Below are positions 25,437-34,660 of a stretch of 64,000 nt of DNA, one piece after another. The notes under the pieces are model-generated. The model saw only the letters and a program-made list of their open reading frames with translations. It was not told the origin of the DNA and did not search any database. This stretch comes from JAAELZ01 sp965209105 (GTDB lineage Bacteria > Pseudomonadota > Gammaproteobacteria > Arenicellales > Poriferihabitantaceae). Where the stretch lies: contig CBDBQB010000032.1 of assembly GCA_965209105.1 (NCBI GenBank), positions 1-64,000 of the forward strand. Reading direction: 5' to 3'. How positions within the stretch are numbered: position 1 is the first letter of the stretch; the number at the start of each line of letters is the position of its first letter. Position numbers and translations under genes: made by a program.

Positions 25437-26401
25437 TGAATCATAAAACACACTACTTACATCAATCACCTCCTAGTCGCTGTAGGGGGCAAGCCTTGGT
25501 TGAAACGGTTGTGGTGGCGAGTTCGATTCTTGCCGCCTTGCTCTTATGGGGACCCATGCTCGGCAAATACGTTGATATTAAACACCGCAGTATTCAAGCC
25601 GCACGCTATCAAGTCTGGGAAACCGCCGTGTGGCGCATTGAGGGTCAGTATGAAGACGCTGATTTGCGTGGCTCCGTGGCCGGAAAACCCGTCAAATCCA
25701 AAGCCACTTTAAAAAACGAAACCATGTTACGTTTTTATACCAACAGCAAAGAACTCTCCAGCACAGATGGCGCCGGCACATGGGATTCAAACGACGTACC
25801 GTCGCTGTGGGAAGACCACTCCTATGCCGATCGACCGAGCTTGTTTTCGCCCATTGTGCCGAGTAACAATATTAGCGACACAAAAAACGCCTATGGCTCA
25901 AATCCTGGCGGCCTTATTACCAGCGGCGTGGTTGGTATTATGGATACGTTTTCCACCGGCTTGAGTACGGTGCTCAACGTGTTTGGAGTCGATGCGGGAT
26001 TTACCGTCATGACACGAAAAGGCCAGTTTACCAGCGCGCCGAGTATCGTCATCAATGACCCCAATCCTTACTTACTACGCGACTCACGCAGTCTTGAAAC
26101 ACCCCTGGCATTGAATTTACAAATCGGCTCTCAAGCCGGGCTAACAACCAACAACTGGGGGGCGGCTGGCAAGGAACACATGCGCTACCAAACCCGCGGC
26201 TTGGTCGCCACCAGCTTATTTGATAACCCGGTGTTCAATATCATCAAGACCATCACCTCTTGGTTATTCCCTGAATTTGGCAAACTCGAATTTGGCTATG
26301 TTGATTTCGACGCGGTACACCCAGATCGGCTCGAAGGCGGTGGCAGCCACGCCTGTATTCAGGCCAATGGGGAATGTAGCGGGATCATTTCCTACCAATG
26401 A
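25436..26401 (+). CDS. TadE-like minor pilin
   Basis: This 321-aa protein has the leader and helix CRGQALVETVVVASSILAAL at about residues 17-36, with Glu at +5 after the predicted cleavage glycine, as in TadE pseudopilins. The extracytoplasmic part (about 280 residues) is far longer than typical TadE and not recognisable. It overlaps the TadG-like gene by 1 bp and the following gene by 4 bp (ATGA), so these are coupled. Confidence 0.7.
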   Translation: MNHKTHYLHQSPPSRCRGQALVETVVVASSILAALLLWGPMLGKYVDIKHRSIQAARYQVWETAVWRIEGQYEDADLRGSVAGKPVKSKATLKNETMLRFYTNSKELSSTDGAGTWDSNDVPSLWEDHSYADRPSLFSPIVPSNNISDTKNAYGSNPGGLITSGVVGIMDTFSTGLSTVLNVFGVDAGFTVMTRKGQFTSAPSIVINDPNPYLLRDSRSLETPLALNLQIGSQAGLTTNNWGAAGKEHMRYQTRGLVATSLFDNPVFNIIKTITSWLFPEFGKLEFGYVDFDAVHPDRLEGGGSHACIQANGECSGIISYQ

Positions 26402-27120
26402 ATACATTTATATTCAACTTTTTCAGCCTAGGGCGTCATAGCGTTATTTTTGTTGCGACGCTAATCCTTGGTTTAAGCACCCTTGCGCACGCCAAGCCAC
26501 CGAGCATTCCTGATCCCCCTGACGCATCAGTCAAGACCGTTTCCAAAACCATCAACTACGACGGCCTGCCGCTTAAAGTACAGCGTTTTGAGAGCCGTAA
26601 ATCCTTAGATAGAGTGCTTTCATTTTATAAGAAAAAATGGGCGCGGCCCTTGGAGGGCCACCCGGGTTATTTGCACGATACCAATCAACCGTGGGAGGTG
26701 ATATCTCGCTTAGAAGATGGCTACTTATTAACCGTGCAAGTGCGCGCAAAAGGACGCAGCCAATCTTGGGGCTACCTTGCCGTCAGCAATATGGCGGAGT
26801 ATTTATTTGACGAAACACCCTCCGCTGAATCCTTCCCCAGCATGCAAGGCTCACGTATCGAAACAAATGTTAGCTCAGAAGATCCTGGCCTCAGCGGCCA
26901 AACTGTGGTGGTGAGCAACGCCTATTCTGCACAGAGCAACGCCAATTTTTATAAAAACCACTACGCTGACCGAGGATGGCTGGTTGATCAGAACATGGTG
27001 TTTGACCGCGGCAGTAATCATATTCTCCGCTTGCTTAAATCTGGACAAGAATTAACCATGGTCATCCAAGCAGAAAGCGGCAAGACAACCGTGGTCGCGA
27101 ATAAGATAACCCTGAACTGA
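26398..27120 (+). CDS. Hypothetical exported protein of the Tad locus
   Basis: This 240-aa protein has a signal peptide (VIFVATLILGLSTLAHA, cleavage about residue 38). The mature part looks like two related halves: VLSFYKKKWARPLEG...GYLLTVQV and NFYKNHYADRGWLVDQ...QELTMVIQ. So it may be a tandem duplication of a small alpha/beta domain. I do not recognise the family. It lies between two pilin-like genes with overlaps of 4 and 1 bp, so it is very likely part of pilus assembly in the periplasm. Confidence 0.7.
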   Translation: MNTFIFNFFSLGRHSVIFVATLILGLSTLAHAKPPSIPDPPDASVKTVSKTINYDGLPLKVQRFESRKSLDRVLSFYKKKWARPLEGHPGYLHDTNQPWEVISRLEDGYLLTVQVRAKGRSQSWGYLAVSNMAEYLFDETPSAESFPSMQGSRIETNVSSEDPGLSGQTVVVSNAYSAQSNANFYKNHYADRGWLVDQNMVFDRGSNHILRLLKSGQELTMVIQAESGKTTVVANKITLN

Positions 27121-27641
27121 TGCTTAGAGAACTCAAACAGCAGAGCCGACAACGCGGTCAAGCGATGATCGAATATATAGTCGCACTGTCGGCGGTATTC
27201 ATGATTTTTTACGTCACTGGCGGCATTATTTTTCCGGTTGAAGAAACGCCGTGTACCAATCGAAACGGTGATTTGGTCAGCCCTAGAGATTGTTTAATCG
27301 ACAATATGAAGGGCTATTATCAGGGCCATAGTTATGCCCTGTCCTTGTCGGAATATCCGGACAGCAGCCCGGGCGCGAGCATTCCATCGATCATCGACAA
27401 CATCGTCGCAGATATTTGTGATGATGGGGCTTGTTCGGGCTTGGATTCCCTTCCCGGACTCGGCAGTATCCCAGAAGAGTTCCCGCCCAGCCTAGAAACA
27501 ATCGTCGACGAGCTTATCCCGAATATTACAATCGACTTGAAGACATTGCTTGGATTGCTCGGCTTGCCGAGTGAAGTTACCGACCTCGTTGCAGATCTCG
27601 TCGGAAACCCGACGCTAATCGACATCCCCTTTCCACCTTGA
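27120..27641 (+). CDS. TadE/Flp-like minor pilin
   Basis: This 173-aa protein begins with a basic leader and RGQAMIEYIVALSAVFMIF, where cleavage after Gly would leave Glu at +5 and Tyr at +6, the Flp/TadE pattern. The mature part has two cysteine pairs (ETPCTN and PRDC; DICDDGAC) and an acidic Pro/Leu-rich end. It starts at the stop of the upstream gene (TGATG, overlap 1 bp). It is a probable minor component or tip pilin of this Tad system. Confidence 0.7.
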   Translation: MLRELKQQSRQRGQAMIEYIVALSAVFMIFYVTGGIIFPVEETPCTNRNGDLVSPRDCLIDNMKGYYQGHSYALSLSEYPDSSPGASIPSIIDNIVADICDDGACSGLDSLPGLGSIPEEFPPSLETIVDELIPNITIDLKTLLGLLGLPSEVTDLVADLVGNPTLIDIPFPP

Positions 27642-27738
27642 TCACCTATTATACGAATCGGTAGCGCCATCTATATCGGTATGCTACATTTAACCGCAAT
27701 AGGCGTCATCATAATTCACAATAACTCGAGCTAATTCA

Positions 27739-29208
27739 GTGGCCATCAAAGACAAAAAAAGAAGACGAAGAAAAGGCGGATTTTTCCGCAGCACACTCGG
27801 AATCTTTATCGTTGCGTTGATCATCGGCGCGATTGCTGCTGCGCTTGCAGGGATCTACATTAAACTTCGGGGCGATGCCTACCTTGCCAGCCTCAAAGGC
27901 GAAGACAAATTGGAATCAACGGTCATTGTGGCCTCAGCCAATTTACCCGAGGGCACCATTATCGGTGAAAACAATATGTCGGTGCGCCCCATACCCGTAG
28001 ACTTTATACACCAGGGCGCGATCCGACCCAGTCAATTTGAAGGCGTGAAAGGAAAAGTGTTGATTCAGCCAATGACGCAAGGCACACCGCTTTTGACTGC
28101 CTTTATGGATGAAGAATTCGGCAATGACTTTTCAGATACCCTCGAAATCGGCCGACGCGGCATCACCATGCAAGTCGATGATTTAAACGCCATCGGCGGT
28201 TTGTCTCGCCCAGGCAACCGCATTGATATATTTGTATTGCTCGCGCCGGGCGTCACGACTCCAGATGATCAACGCGATATGGTTCTACCCGTTTTGCAAG
28301 ATGTGCTGGTGTTAGCCACAGGCCAATTCACCTACGGTGATTACCGTGAAAAGGTATTGAATCAAGGGCGCCGACCAGAGGATAGTTTTTCGAATATCAC
28401 GGTCGACGTCAGCCCGCGCGAAGGTGCACTGCTTTCGCAAGCCATTGATAAGGGCAACATCATCACGCTGCTTAGAAACAGAGAAGATCGCGGAATGGCG
28501 ACTTTCGCACAAATTCTGCCCGTGGATTTAGTTAAGAACGCCCAACAAATGGTGCAAAAGTACCAAACGGGTAAGAAATTAATCGTCACCGAAGACGGCG
28601 TTGTCATGACGCGGGATGGTCGCGTACTCGAAGGCGTCACCGTCACAAAAGATGGCTTCTTGATCGATCAAGACGGCAATATCATGACCCAAGACGGTAC
28701 GATATTAAAAGGCGTCACCCTCAACGAAAACGGCGAAGTCGTGACCGCCGATGGTCGAGTACTGAAAGAAAGCGATGTTGTGGTCAATGAAGACGGCAGT
28801 ATTGGTGTTGCCACCACACAGCAACTTGACGGCGTCACCGCCACCAAAGACGTATCGCTACTCGAAGGCGCCACCCTCACCAAAGATGGCTTTTATGTCA
28901 CTAAAGACGGTCGAATTCTGACCAAAGATGGCTACGTTTTAGACGGCGTCACTTTAAATGAAAACGGCGAAGTCGTTACCAAGGATGGCACAGTGCTTAA
29001 AGCCGGCGACGTCATTATCAATGAAGACGGCAGCGTTTCTATCCAAACCGTTGAAACTTTAGAGGGCGTGAGTGGCGTCGAAAGCGAGCTCAGCCGACAA
29101 GCTGATCAGCTTGCAGATTCGGTCATTACACTCATTGAATTTATTGCAGGGGGTAATAGTTCCGAAGGAAAATCCAATGTCGGCACCTTACCCGTATTAG
29201 CAGACTAA
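27739..29208 (+). CDS. cpaB: CpaB/RcpC pilus assembly protein with a repeat C-terminal domain
   Basis: This 489-aa protein has a basic cytoplasmic start, one membrane helix (21-41), a SAF domain (about 61-125; VIVASANLPEGTII) and the CpaB core (GITMQVDDLNAIGGLSRPGN, about 141-160; to about 265). Canonical CpaB is about 260-300 aa. Here residues about 283-443 are a repeat domain with two related ~65-residue units (302-366 and 380-444, offset 78) built from TKDG, TADG and GVTLNENGEVVT. The start is a GTG. The core organises the outer-membrane secretin; the repeat domain has no known role. Confidence 0.85.
   Translation: MAIKDKKRRRRKGGFFRSTLGIFIVALIIGAIAAALAGIYIKLRGDAYLASLKGEDKLESTVIVASANLPEGTIIGENNMSVRPIPVDFIHQGAIRPSQFEGVKGKVLIQPMTQGTPLLTAFMDEEFGNDFSDTLEIGRRGITMQVDDLNAIGGLSRPGNRIDIFVLLAPGVTTPDDQRDMVLPVLQDVLVLATGQFTYGDYREKVLNQGRRPEDSFSNITVDVSPREGALLSQAIDKGNIITLLRNREDRGMATFAQILPVDLVKNAQQMVQKYQTGKKLIVTEDGVVMTRDGRVLEGVTVTKDGFLIDQDGNIMTQDGTILKGVTLNENGEVVTADGRVLKESDVVVNEDGSIGVATTQQLDGVTATKDVSLLEGATLTKDGFYVTKDGRILTKDGYVLDGVTLNENGEVVTKDGTVLKAGDVIINEDGSVSIQTVETLEGVSGVESELSRQADQLADSVITLIEFIAGGNSSEGKSNVGTLPVLAD
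28585..29067 (+). repeat. Repeat-coding region in cpaB
   Basis: This region encodes short DG-turn repeats (such as VTKDG, TQDGTIL, GVTLNENGEVV) in two copies about 234 bp apart; GVTLNENGEVVT occurs identically in both. It suggests an internal duplication. Confidence 0.7.
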
Positions 29209-29218
29209 ACTGATAACA

Positions 29219-30709
29219 ATGATGCACTTTAAAAAATTACGCCCGATTACCCAGCTGCTTGCTTTGGGTTTGTTTTTCGCTACGAGCATGAACCATGCTC
29301 AAAACAGCGCGAACAACGCCCCCGCTACATTGAATATGCACGTTGGGGCAGTCTCTGTGATGGAGCTCCCACCTGTCAGGCGTGTGGCAGTCGGCAGCAC
29401 CTCCAAGATAAGCACTTCCATCACTGAAGGCGGTCAGCTTATTTTGATTGCCGAAAGCGAAGGTGAAACCACCGTGCATATTTGGTATCGCGATGATTCA
29501 GAAGAAAGCATGCGGGTGGTCATTGCCGCTAAAGATGCAACGCGTAGCAGTGAAGAAATTCGCGCGCTATTGAGCGAATTCGAAGGCATTGAGTTTTGGG
29601 AAATCGGTAATAATCTTTTCTTGCGCGGCACACTAGACCCTAGACACCGCACGCAAGTCGATGAAGTCATGAAGTTGTACCCGACTCTCGTTGATCTAAC
29701 CTTCCCGCCCGATGAAGAAGTTGATGTTGCCTCTTTAGTTGAAAAATTTGGCGTTATCGATATCTCAACTGTCGGAGGTAAAACAGTTCTTCAAGGGCAA
29801 GTCGACCCACTTTATTCCGAGGCACTCTCAGAATTATTGAAAGCCTATCCGGATGTTTTGAACCTGACACGTGTTTTACAAGTCACTCAGGATAAGATGA
29901 TATACATGAACGTTAAGATCACTGAATTTCGTACCGGTGATTTACAAAATCTGGGAATCAATTGGCAAAAAGACATCAATGGCCCCAGCGCCGTTTTTGG
30001 CGTAGAGCGTCCATTGGAAGGTTCACAAATCGGTATCCTCAATAATGCAACTGAAGGCGCCGTGGCGATAGCGCCGCGAACCCAAGGCGACTTAATCAAT
30101 GCTGTGGGTTATTTTGGAATCGCCTCTGCTATCACCTCCCGAATTAATTTGTTAATCCAAGATGGTAGCGCGCTGTTACTTGCCGAGCCGCGCCTGAGTA
30201 CACGCAGCGGCGGTGAAGCAACTTTCCTTTCTGGTGGAGAAACACCGATTGTCGTTCGTTCCCTTGAAGGCAATACTGTTGAATACAAAGAGTATGGCAT
30301 CCGATTGAGTATTGCACCCATTGTCGATAGCGCAGGCAATGTTGTTGCAAACATCGAGACAGAATTAAGTGCGGTGGATAATTCAATCCAATCTGAAGCA
30401 GGGCCTGCATTCATTACGCGGCGCACCAAAACAGACATCAGCATGCGCCAAGGAGACACCCTGGTTATTTCTGGTTTAGTCAGCCAAGATTGGAGCGATA
30501 GTTCTAGTGGTCTTAAAGGACTCAGCGAGATTCCCTTGCTAGGCGCTTTGTTTAAATCAAAAGATTTCCAATCGCGCAAATCTGAATTAGTGATCTTTGT
30601 TACCCCAACCGTAGTGGATCCTGCCAACGTTACAGACGCCGACGTCACTAAACGACGTTTAATTCGCGGCTATCAAAGCACCACTGGCTTAAAAGGCATC
30701 ATCGACTGA
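29219..30709 (+). CDS. cpaC: CpaC/RcpA secretin of the Tad pilus
   Basis: This 496-aa protein has a signal peptide (ALGLFFATSMNHA), an N-terminal pilus-secretion domain (about 35-110, with VAVGSTSKIS), BON-like regions, and a C-terminal secretin domain (from about 245) with the typical LLAEPRLSTRSGGEATFLSGGE and VISGLVSQDWSDSSSGLKGL blocks and the final LVIFVTPTVV. It forms the outer-membrane pore for the pilus. It follows cpaB by 10 bp and precedes tadA by 1 bp. Confidence 0.9.
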   Translation: MMHFKKLRPITQLLALGLFFATSMNHAQNSANNAPATLNMHVGAVSVMELPPVRRVAVGSTSKISTSITEGGQLILIAESEGETTVHIWYRDDSEESMRVVIAAKDATRSSEEIRALLSEFEGIEFWEIGNNLFLRGTLDPRHRTQVDEVMKLYPTLVDLTFPPDEEVDVASLVEKFGVIDISTVGGKTVLQGQVDPLYSEALSELLKAYPDVLNLTRVLQVTQDKMIYMNVKITEFRTGDLQNLGINWQKDINGPSAVFGVERPLEGSQIGILNNATEGAVAIAPRTQGDLINAVGYFGIASAITSRINLLIQDGSALLLAEPRLSTRSGGEATFLSGGETPIVVRSLEGNTVEYKEYGIRLSIAPIVDSAGNVVANIETELSAVDNSIQSEAGPAFITRRTKTDISMRQGDTLVISGLVSQDWSDSSSGLKGLSEIPLLGALFKSKDFQSRKSELVIFVTPTVVDPANVTDADVTKRRLIRGYQSTTGLKGIID

Positions 30710-30710
30710 T

Positions 30711-32477
30711 ATGTTCGATGTTCTTGTTACAGACAAAAAGGGTGAAACCAGCAAGGTAAGGTGCGTTACCAATAAATGTTCCATCGGTAAATCTCGGGAC
30801 AATCTGGTACAACTTAAAGGCTGGTCGATTGGTGCCGTTCACGCCGAGCTCACACAAAGTGAAAACGGAATTTTTGTTGAAGATTTTGACTCTCGCGTCG
30901 GCACTTTGGTCAACGATGAGTACGTTGAAGAGAAGTATGGCCCGTTACGCTCGGGCGATGTCATCGAAATTGATGCCTATGAAATCCGCGTCGGCTGGAT
31001 AGAGGAAGAAGCAGAAGAAAAACAAGATGGCGACAAAACGTCATCCCCTCTAACCGATATTTCTAAAGTAGAAACCATGCAGAAGGTTTCAGCGCCCGCC
31101 GCCTCTAGCGACGATGCCGAGGCGATGTCTACCGCCGACTTAATGCGTACCATGGTCGGCGTTCGCCCGCATATCGAAAGCAAAAGTGATGACCTCGTGC
31201 TGCGTGAAACACGCTTTATTTGGCGAAACAAAGTCCATCAAGAGCTCGTCAAAATGATGGATTTACGCCGCACCGACGTCGGCAATATGGATGAAGACGA
31301 ACTGCGCGGACATATCAGTAAATTGATCGAGGAGATTCTAGACAAACTCGACGGCACACTACCCGAACAAATCACCCGCGAACAACTGGCCAAAGAAGTT
31401 TTAGATGAAGCCGTAGGCTTGGGCCCCATCGAGGCGCTATTGGCGGACGAAACTGTGACAGAAATCATGGTCAATCGCTTTGACGATATTTATACGGAGC
31501 GTGCCGGAAAGCTCGCGCTCTCAGATGTCACTTTTAGTAGCGATCACGCCGTCATGGCGGCGATCGAGCGTATTGTTTCACCTTTAGGCCGTAGAATTGA
31601 TGAAAGCTCGCCGATGGTGGACGCGCGTTTAAAAGATGGCTCACGGGTGAATGCAATCATCCCGCCCTTGGCAATAAACGGCCCCTGCTTGACCATCCGA
31701 AAATTCTCTAAGAAGAAATTGACCGATATCGACATGATTAACTTCGGGTCGATCAATGAAGAAATGGTCGCGCTACTTAAAATCGCGGTCAAGCAAAAAA
31801 AGAATATTATTATTTCCGGCGGTACCGGCAGCGGCAAGACAACGCTGCTCAACATCCTGTCTAATTTTATTCCATCGACCGAGCGCATCGTCACAGTTGA
31901 AGATGCGGCTGAATTGCAACTCAATCAACCGCACTTGGTTTCATTAGAGGCGCGGCCCGCGAACATGGAAGGCAAAGGCGCAATTACCATTCGTGAATTG
32001 GTTAAGAACTGCCTGCGAATGCGCCCAGATCGAATCGTGGTGGGCGAGTGTCGCGGCGGCGAAGCCTTGGATATGCTGCAAGCCATGAATACGGGCCATG
32101 ACGGCTCTTTAACCACCGTGCACGCGAACACCTCACGCGACGTCATTTCACGTCTTGAAGTCATGGTCATGATGTCGGGCATGGATTTACCCATTCAATC
32201 CATTCGAGAACAAGTCGCGTCCTCGGTTGACCTGATCGTACAACAATCGCGGTATGCTGATGGCAGCAGAAAGGTTAACCAAATCACCGAAATCACCGGT
32301 GTCGAAGGCGGCATCGTCCAAATGGCGGATATCTTCCGTTATAACCAGCGCGGCTTCGATGAGAATGGTAAGGTCATTGGGGAATATGCGGCAACCGGCA
32401 ATATTCCCGAATTTTACGAAGATCTACAAGAGCGTGGCTTGTCTGTGGATATGAGTATTTTTCAAGAGAAGGACTAG
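30711..32477 (+). CDS. tadA: TadA/CpaF secretion ATPase with N-terminal FHA-like domain
   Basis: This 588-aa hexameric type II/IV secretion ATPase powers pilus assembly. The C-terminal part has Walker A GGTGSGKT (about 368-377), EDAAELQL, the Asp box RMRPDRIVVGECRGGEA and the His box GHDGSLTTVHANT. Residues about 1-95 form an FHA-like domain (CSIGKSRDN, SIGAVHAEL, GTLVND). Standard TadA lacks an FHA. The usual Arg after Gly is Lys, and the Ser three before His is Gly, so phosphothreonine binding is plausible but not certain. A charged linker (about 98-155) joins the two parts. Confidence 0.93.
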   Translation: MFDVLVTDKKGETSKVRCVTNKCSIGKSRDNLVQLKGWSIGAVHAELTQSENGIFVEDFDSRVGTLVNDEYVEEKYGPLRSGDVIEIDAYEIRVGWIEEEAEEKQDGDKTSSPLTDISKVETMQKVSAPAASSDDAEAMSTADLMRTMVGVRPHIESKSDDLVLRETRFIWRNKVHQELVKMMDLRRTDVGNMDEDELRGHISKLIEEILDKLDGTLPEQITREQLAKEVLDEAVGLGPIEALLADETVTEIMVNRFDDIYTERAGKLALSDVTFSSDHAVMAAIERIVSPLGRRIDESSPMVDARLKDGSRVNAIIPPLAINGPCLTIRKFSKKKLTDIDMINFGSINEEMVALLKIAVKQKKNIIISGGTGSGKTTLLNILSNFIPSTERIVTVEDAAELQLNQPHLVSLEARPANMEGKGAITIRELVKNCLRMRPDRIVVGECRGGEALDMLQAMNTGHDGSLTTVHANTSRDVISRLEVMVMMSGMDLPIQSIREQVASSVDLIVQQSRYADGSRKVNQITEITGVEGGIVQMADIFRYNQRGFDENGKVIGEYAATGNIPEFYEDLQERGLSVDMSIFQEKD

Positions 32478-32504
32478 CCAAGCGCCGCCAGTCGAAACCA
32501 GCCT

Positions 32505-33365
32505 ATGTTAAACAGCACATTCTACCTCGCCGCCGTCATATTGGTTTTTCTAATCGGCTTTGGCCTATCCTGGATCGTGTTATCTCGAACACAACAAGCC
32601 TTTGACAGCTATCGAGAAAATTTCACGCAAGCGGCAGATGCCAATATGACAGATATGTTTTTGGTGATGGATACTGGCAAGCTATTCATGATCAACATGC
32701 TATTGATGTTTATCCTACCCCCTATTGTTTGGTTTCTCAGCGGCAGTTTTCTTGCTGGGGCTTTGGTACTAATCACCTTGATCATATTGCCAGCTTATAT
32801 TTATCGTGGAATGCGCAGTCGGCGAATGGCTTTATTTACACGGCAATTGCCAGACAGTTTGATCATGATCTCCAGCAGCTTGCGTGCAGGTGCGAGTTTG
32901 CCACTCGCTTTGGAAGGTTTAGTCAAAGAACAATCCCCGCCCATCGCCAATGAGTTTGATCTATTCCTGCGTGAGCAACGCGTGGGAACCGAGTTCTCAC
33001 TGGCCCTATCCAATATGGAAAAACGCATCCCCAGCGACGATTTTCAGATGGTGGCATCGGCCATGCGTATCTCTCGAGAGATTGGCGGTAACTTAGGCGA
33101 AGTGCTTGACGTTCTTGCCGACACGCTACGCAAGAAAGCGACGATGGAGGGAAAAATTGATAGTTTGACCGCACAAGGTCGACTCCAGGCAATCGTCATG
33201 GCCGGCTTGCCTGTATTCTTGTGCATCATTTTATATTTTATGGAAAAAGAATCGATGATGCTGCTGTTTACCACGCCTATCGGCTGGGCAGTCCTAACAT
33301 TTGTGGTCATCTGGGAGTCCATTGGCTTTATGTTCATTAAGAAGATTGTGAGCGTCGATGTCTGA
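32505..33365 (+). CDS. tadB: TadB inner-membrane platform protein
   Basis: This 286-aa T2SSF-type protein has two N-terminal membrane helices (about residues 5-27 and 60-103) and two at the C-terminus (about 228-280). The central cytoplasmic T2SSF domain has LPDSLIMISSSLRAGASLPL and ISREIGGNLGEVLDVLADTL. It forms the platform with TadC that couples TadA to pilin extraction. It overlaps tadC by 8 bp. Confidence 0.9.
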   Translation: MLNSTFYLAAVILVFLIGFGLSWIVLSRTQQAFDSYRENFTQAADANMTDMFLVMDTGKLFMINMLLMFILPPIVWFLSGSFLAGALVLITLIILPAYIYRGMRSRRMALFTRQLPDSLIMISSSLRAGASLPLALEGLVKEQSPPIANEFDLFLREQRVGTEFSLALSNMEKRIPSDDFQMVASAMRISREIGGNLGEVLDVLADTLRKKATMEGKIDSLTAQGRLQAIVMAGLPVFLCIILYFMEKESMMLLFTTPIGWAVLTFVVIWESIGFMFIKKIVSVDV

Positions 33366-34263
33366 ATCCCTGTCAAAACTGGCGAATATGGGCGTATTTG
33401 TTTGGTTCATCGTATGCACGGGCATTGCCGTCTTTTTGATCGCCTGGTTGTTCTTTAGAACCTTCTCGCAAATCCCTGAGCAGGATCGTTCCTATATGGA
33501 TCCGCTCGGTTACAAATTGACTTTAGTCTGGCCCTTCGTTCAAGTCATTTCGGTTTTCTTTTGCTCTAATTTGCCCAATGCGTATTTAACACGGATCGAA
33601 GAAAAACTACACCGTACAGGTGTATCTTATTTAATGACCGCAGAGCAATTCACTGGGCTTAGAATCTTTCTTGCCGTTTTGATGCCGCTGCTGACTTGGA
33701 TTACGCTCACCTTACTCGGCAAAGACTATCCAATTGCCATCATGCTAGCACCGCTGATTGGTTTTTACTTACCGATGATATGGCTGGGCGACATGCGTAA
33801 AAAACGCGTGCGTGATGTGGTCATTGGCATGCCCGTATATCTTGATTTTATCACCATGTCAGTGGAGGCAGGTTTGAACCTGTCTGGCGCAATGCAGCAA
33901 GCGGTAGACAACGGCCCCAAAGGCGCGCTACGCAGCGAATTTACCACCGTATTGCGCGACCTACGTTCGGGCTTACCTCGCGCAGAAGCCTTAAAACGGA
34001 TGTCGCAACGTCTACAAATTCCTGAAGTAACGGGCTTTGTCAGCGCCATCACGCAAGCAGAAAAACTTGGATCGAGCATGGGCTCTGTCCTAAGAATACA
34101 AGCAGAACAACGGCGCACCGAACGCTTCCAGCGTGCCGAAAAAATGGCCATGGAGGCACCGGTTAAATTGGTCTTCCCGCTGGTTATCTTTATTTTCCCA
34201 GTGACTTTTGTCATCTTAGGCTTTCCCATCATCATGAAATTTCTCAACGAGGGGATTTTATGA
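33358..34263 (+). CDS. tadC: TadC inner-membrane platform protein
   Basis: This 301-aa T2SSF protein, partner of TadB, has the family's YLDFITMSVEAGLNLSGAMQ and ITQAEKLGSSMGSVLRIQAE motifs, with the C-terminal helix VKLVFPLVIFIFPVTFVILG. It overlaps tadB by 8 bp upstream and the DUF192 gene by 4 bp downstream (ATGA), so expression is coupled. Confidence 0.9.
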   Translation: MSESLSKLANMGVFVWFIVCTGIAVFLIAWLFFRTFSQIPEQDRSYMDPLGYKLTLVWPFVQVISVFFCSNLPNAYLTRIEEKLHRTGVSYLMTAEQFTGLRIFLAVLMPLLTWITLTLLGKDYPIAIMLAPLIGFYLPMIWLGDMRKKRVRDVVIGMPVYLDFITMSVEAGLNLSGAMQQAVDNGPKGALRSEFTTVLRDLRSGLPRAEALKRMSQRLQIPEVTGFVSAITQAEKLGSSMGSVLRIQAEQRRTERFQRAEKMAMEAPVKLVFPLVIFIFPVTFVILGFPIIMKFLNEGIL

Positions 34264-34649
34264 ACACGGGGCAAATTACAGATCAAAATGGTCGTATCTT
34301 ATTCAGTAAAATTCATTCGACCACCTCAGCATGGGAGCGGATGCGTGGCCTACTGGGCAGCAGTGAATTAAATGCGCAACAAGGCCTTCTAATAGAGCCT
34401 TGCAATATGGTTCATACCGCTTTTATGAATCAACCCATCGACCTCATATTCCTCGACAAATTCGGCAATATCACAGCGCTTCGTGAAAACGTCAAGCCCT
34501 GGCGGATGGCCGTCAATTTACCCGCAAAAAAGGTGCTAGAAACCCGCGCAGGGATGATCCAACAACATAAACTAACCGTCGCTTCTCGTTTAACGTGGGA
34601 AGGGATCGGTAACATTAAACAAAACGGCCATCAAGCCGTCTCAATTTAA
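34260..34649 (+). CDS. DUF192 family protein
   Basis: This 129-aa protein has the DUF192 marks: TTSAWERMRGLLGSSEL, GLLIEPCNMVHTAFMNQPID and FLDKFGNI. Unlike most family members it lacks a clear signal peptide. Its function is unknown. It starts within the tadC stop and precedes the TPR/OmpA lipoprotein gene by 11 bp, so it is part of the Tad transcript. Confidence 0.88.
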   Translation: MNTGQITDQNGRILFSKIHSTTSAWERMRGLLGSSELNAQQGLLIEPCNMVHTAFMNQPIDLIFLDKFGNITALRENVKPWRMAVNLPAKKVLETRAGMIQQHKLTVASRLTWEGIGNIKQNGHQAVSI

Positions 34650-34660
34650 AGGTAATCGTC

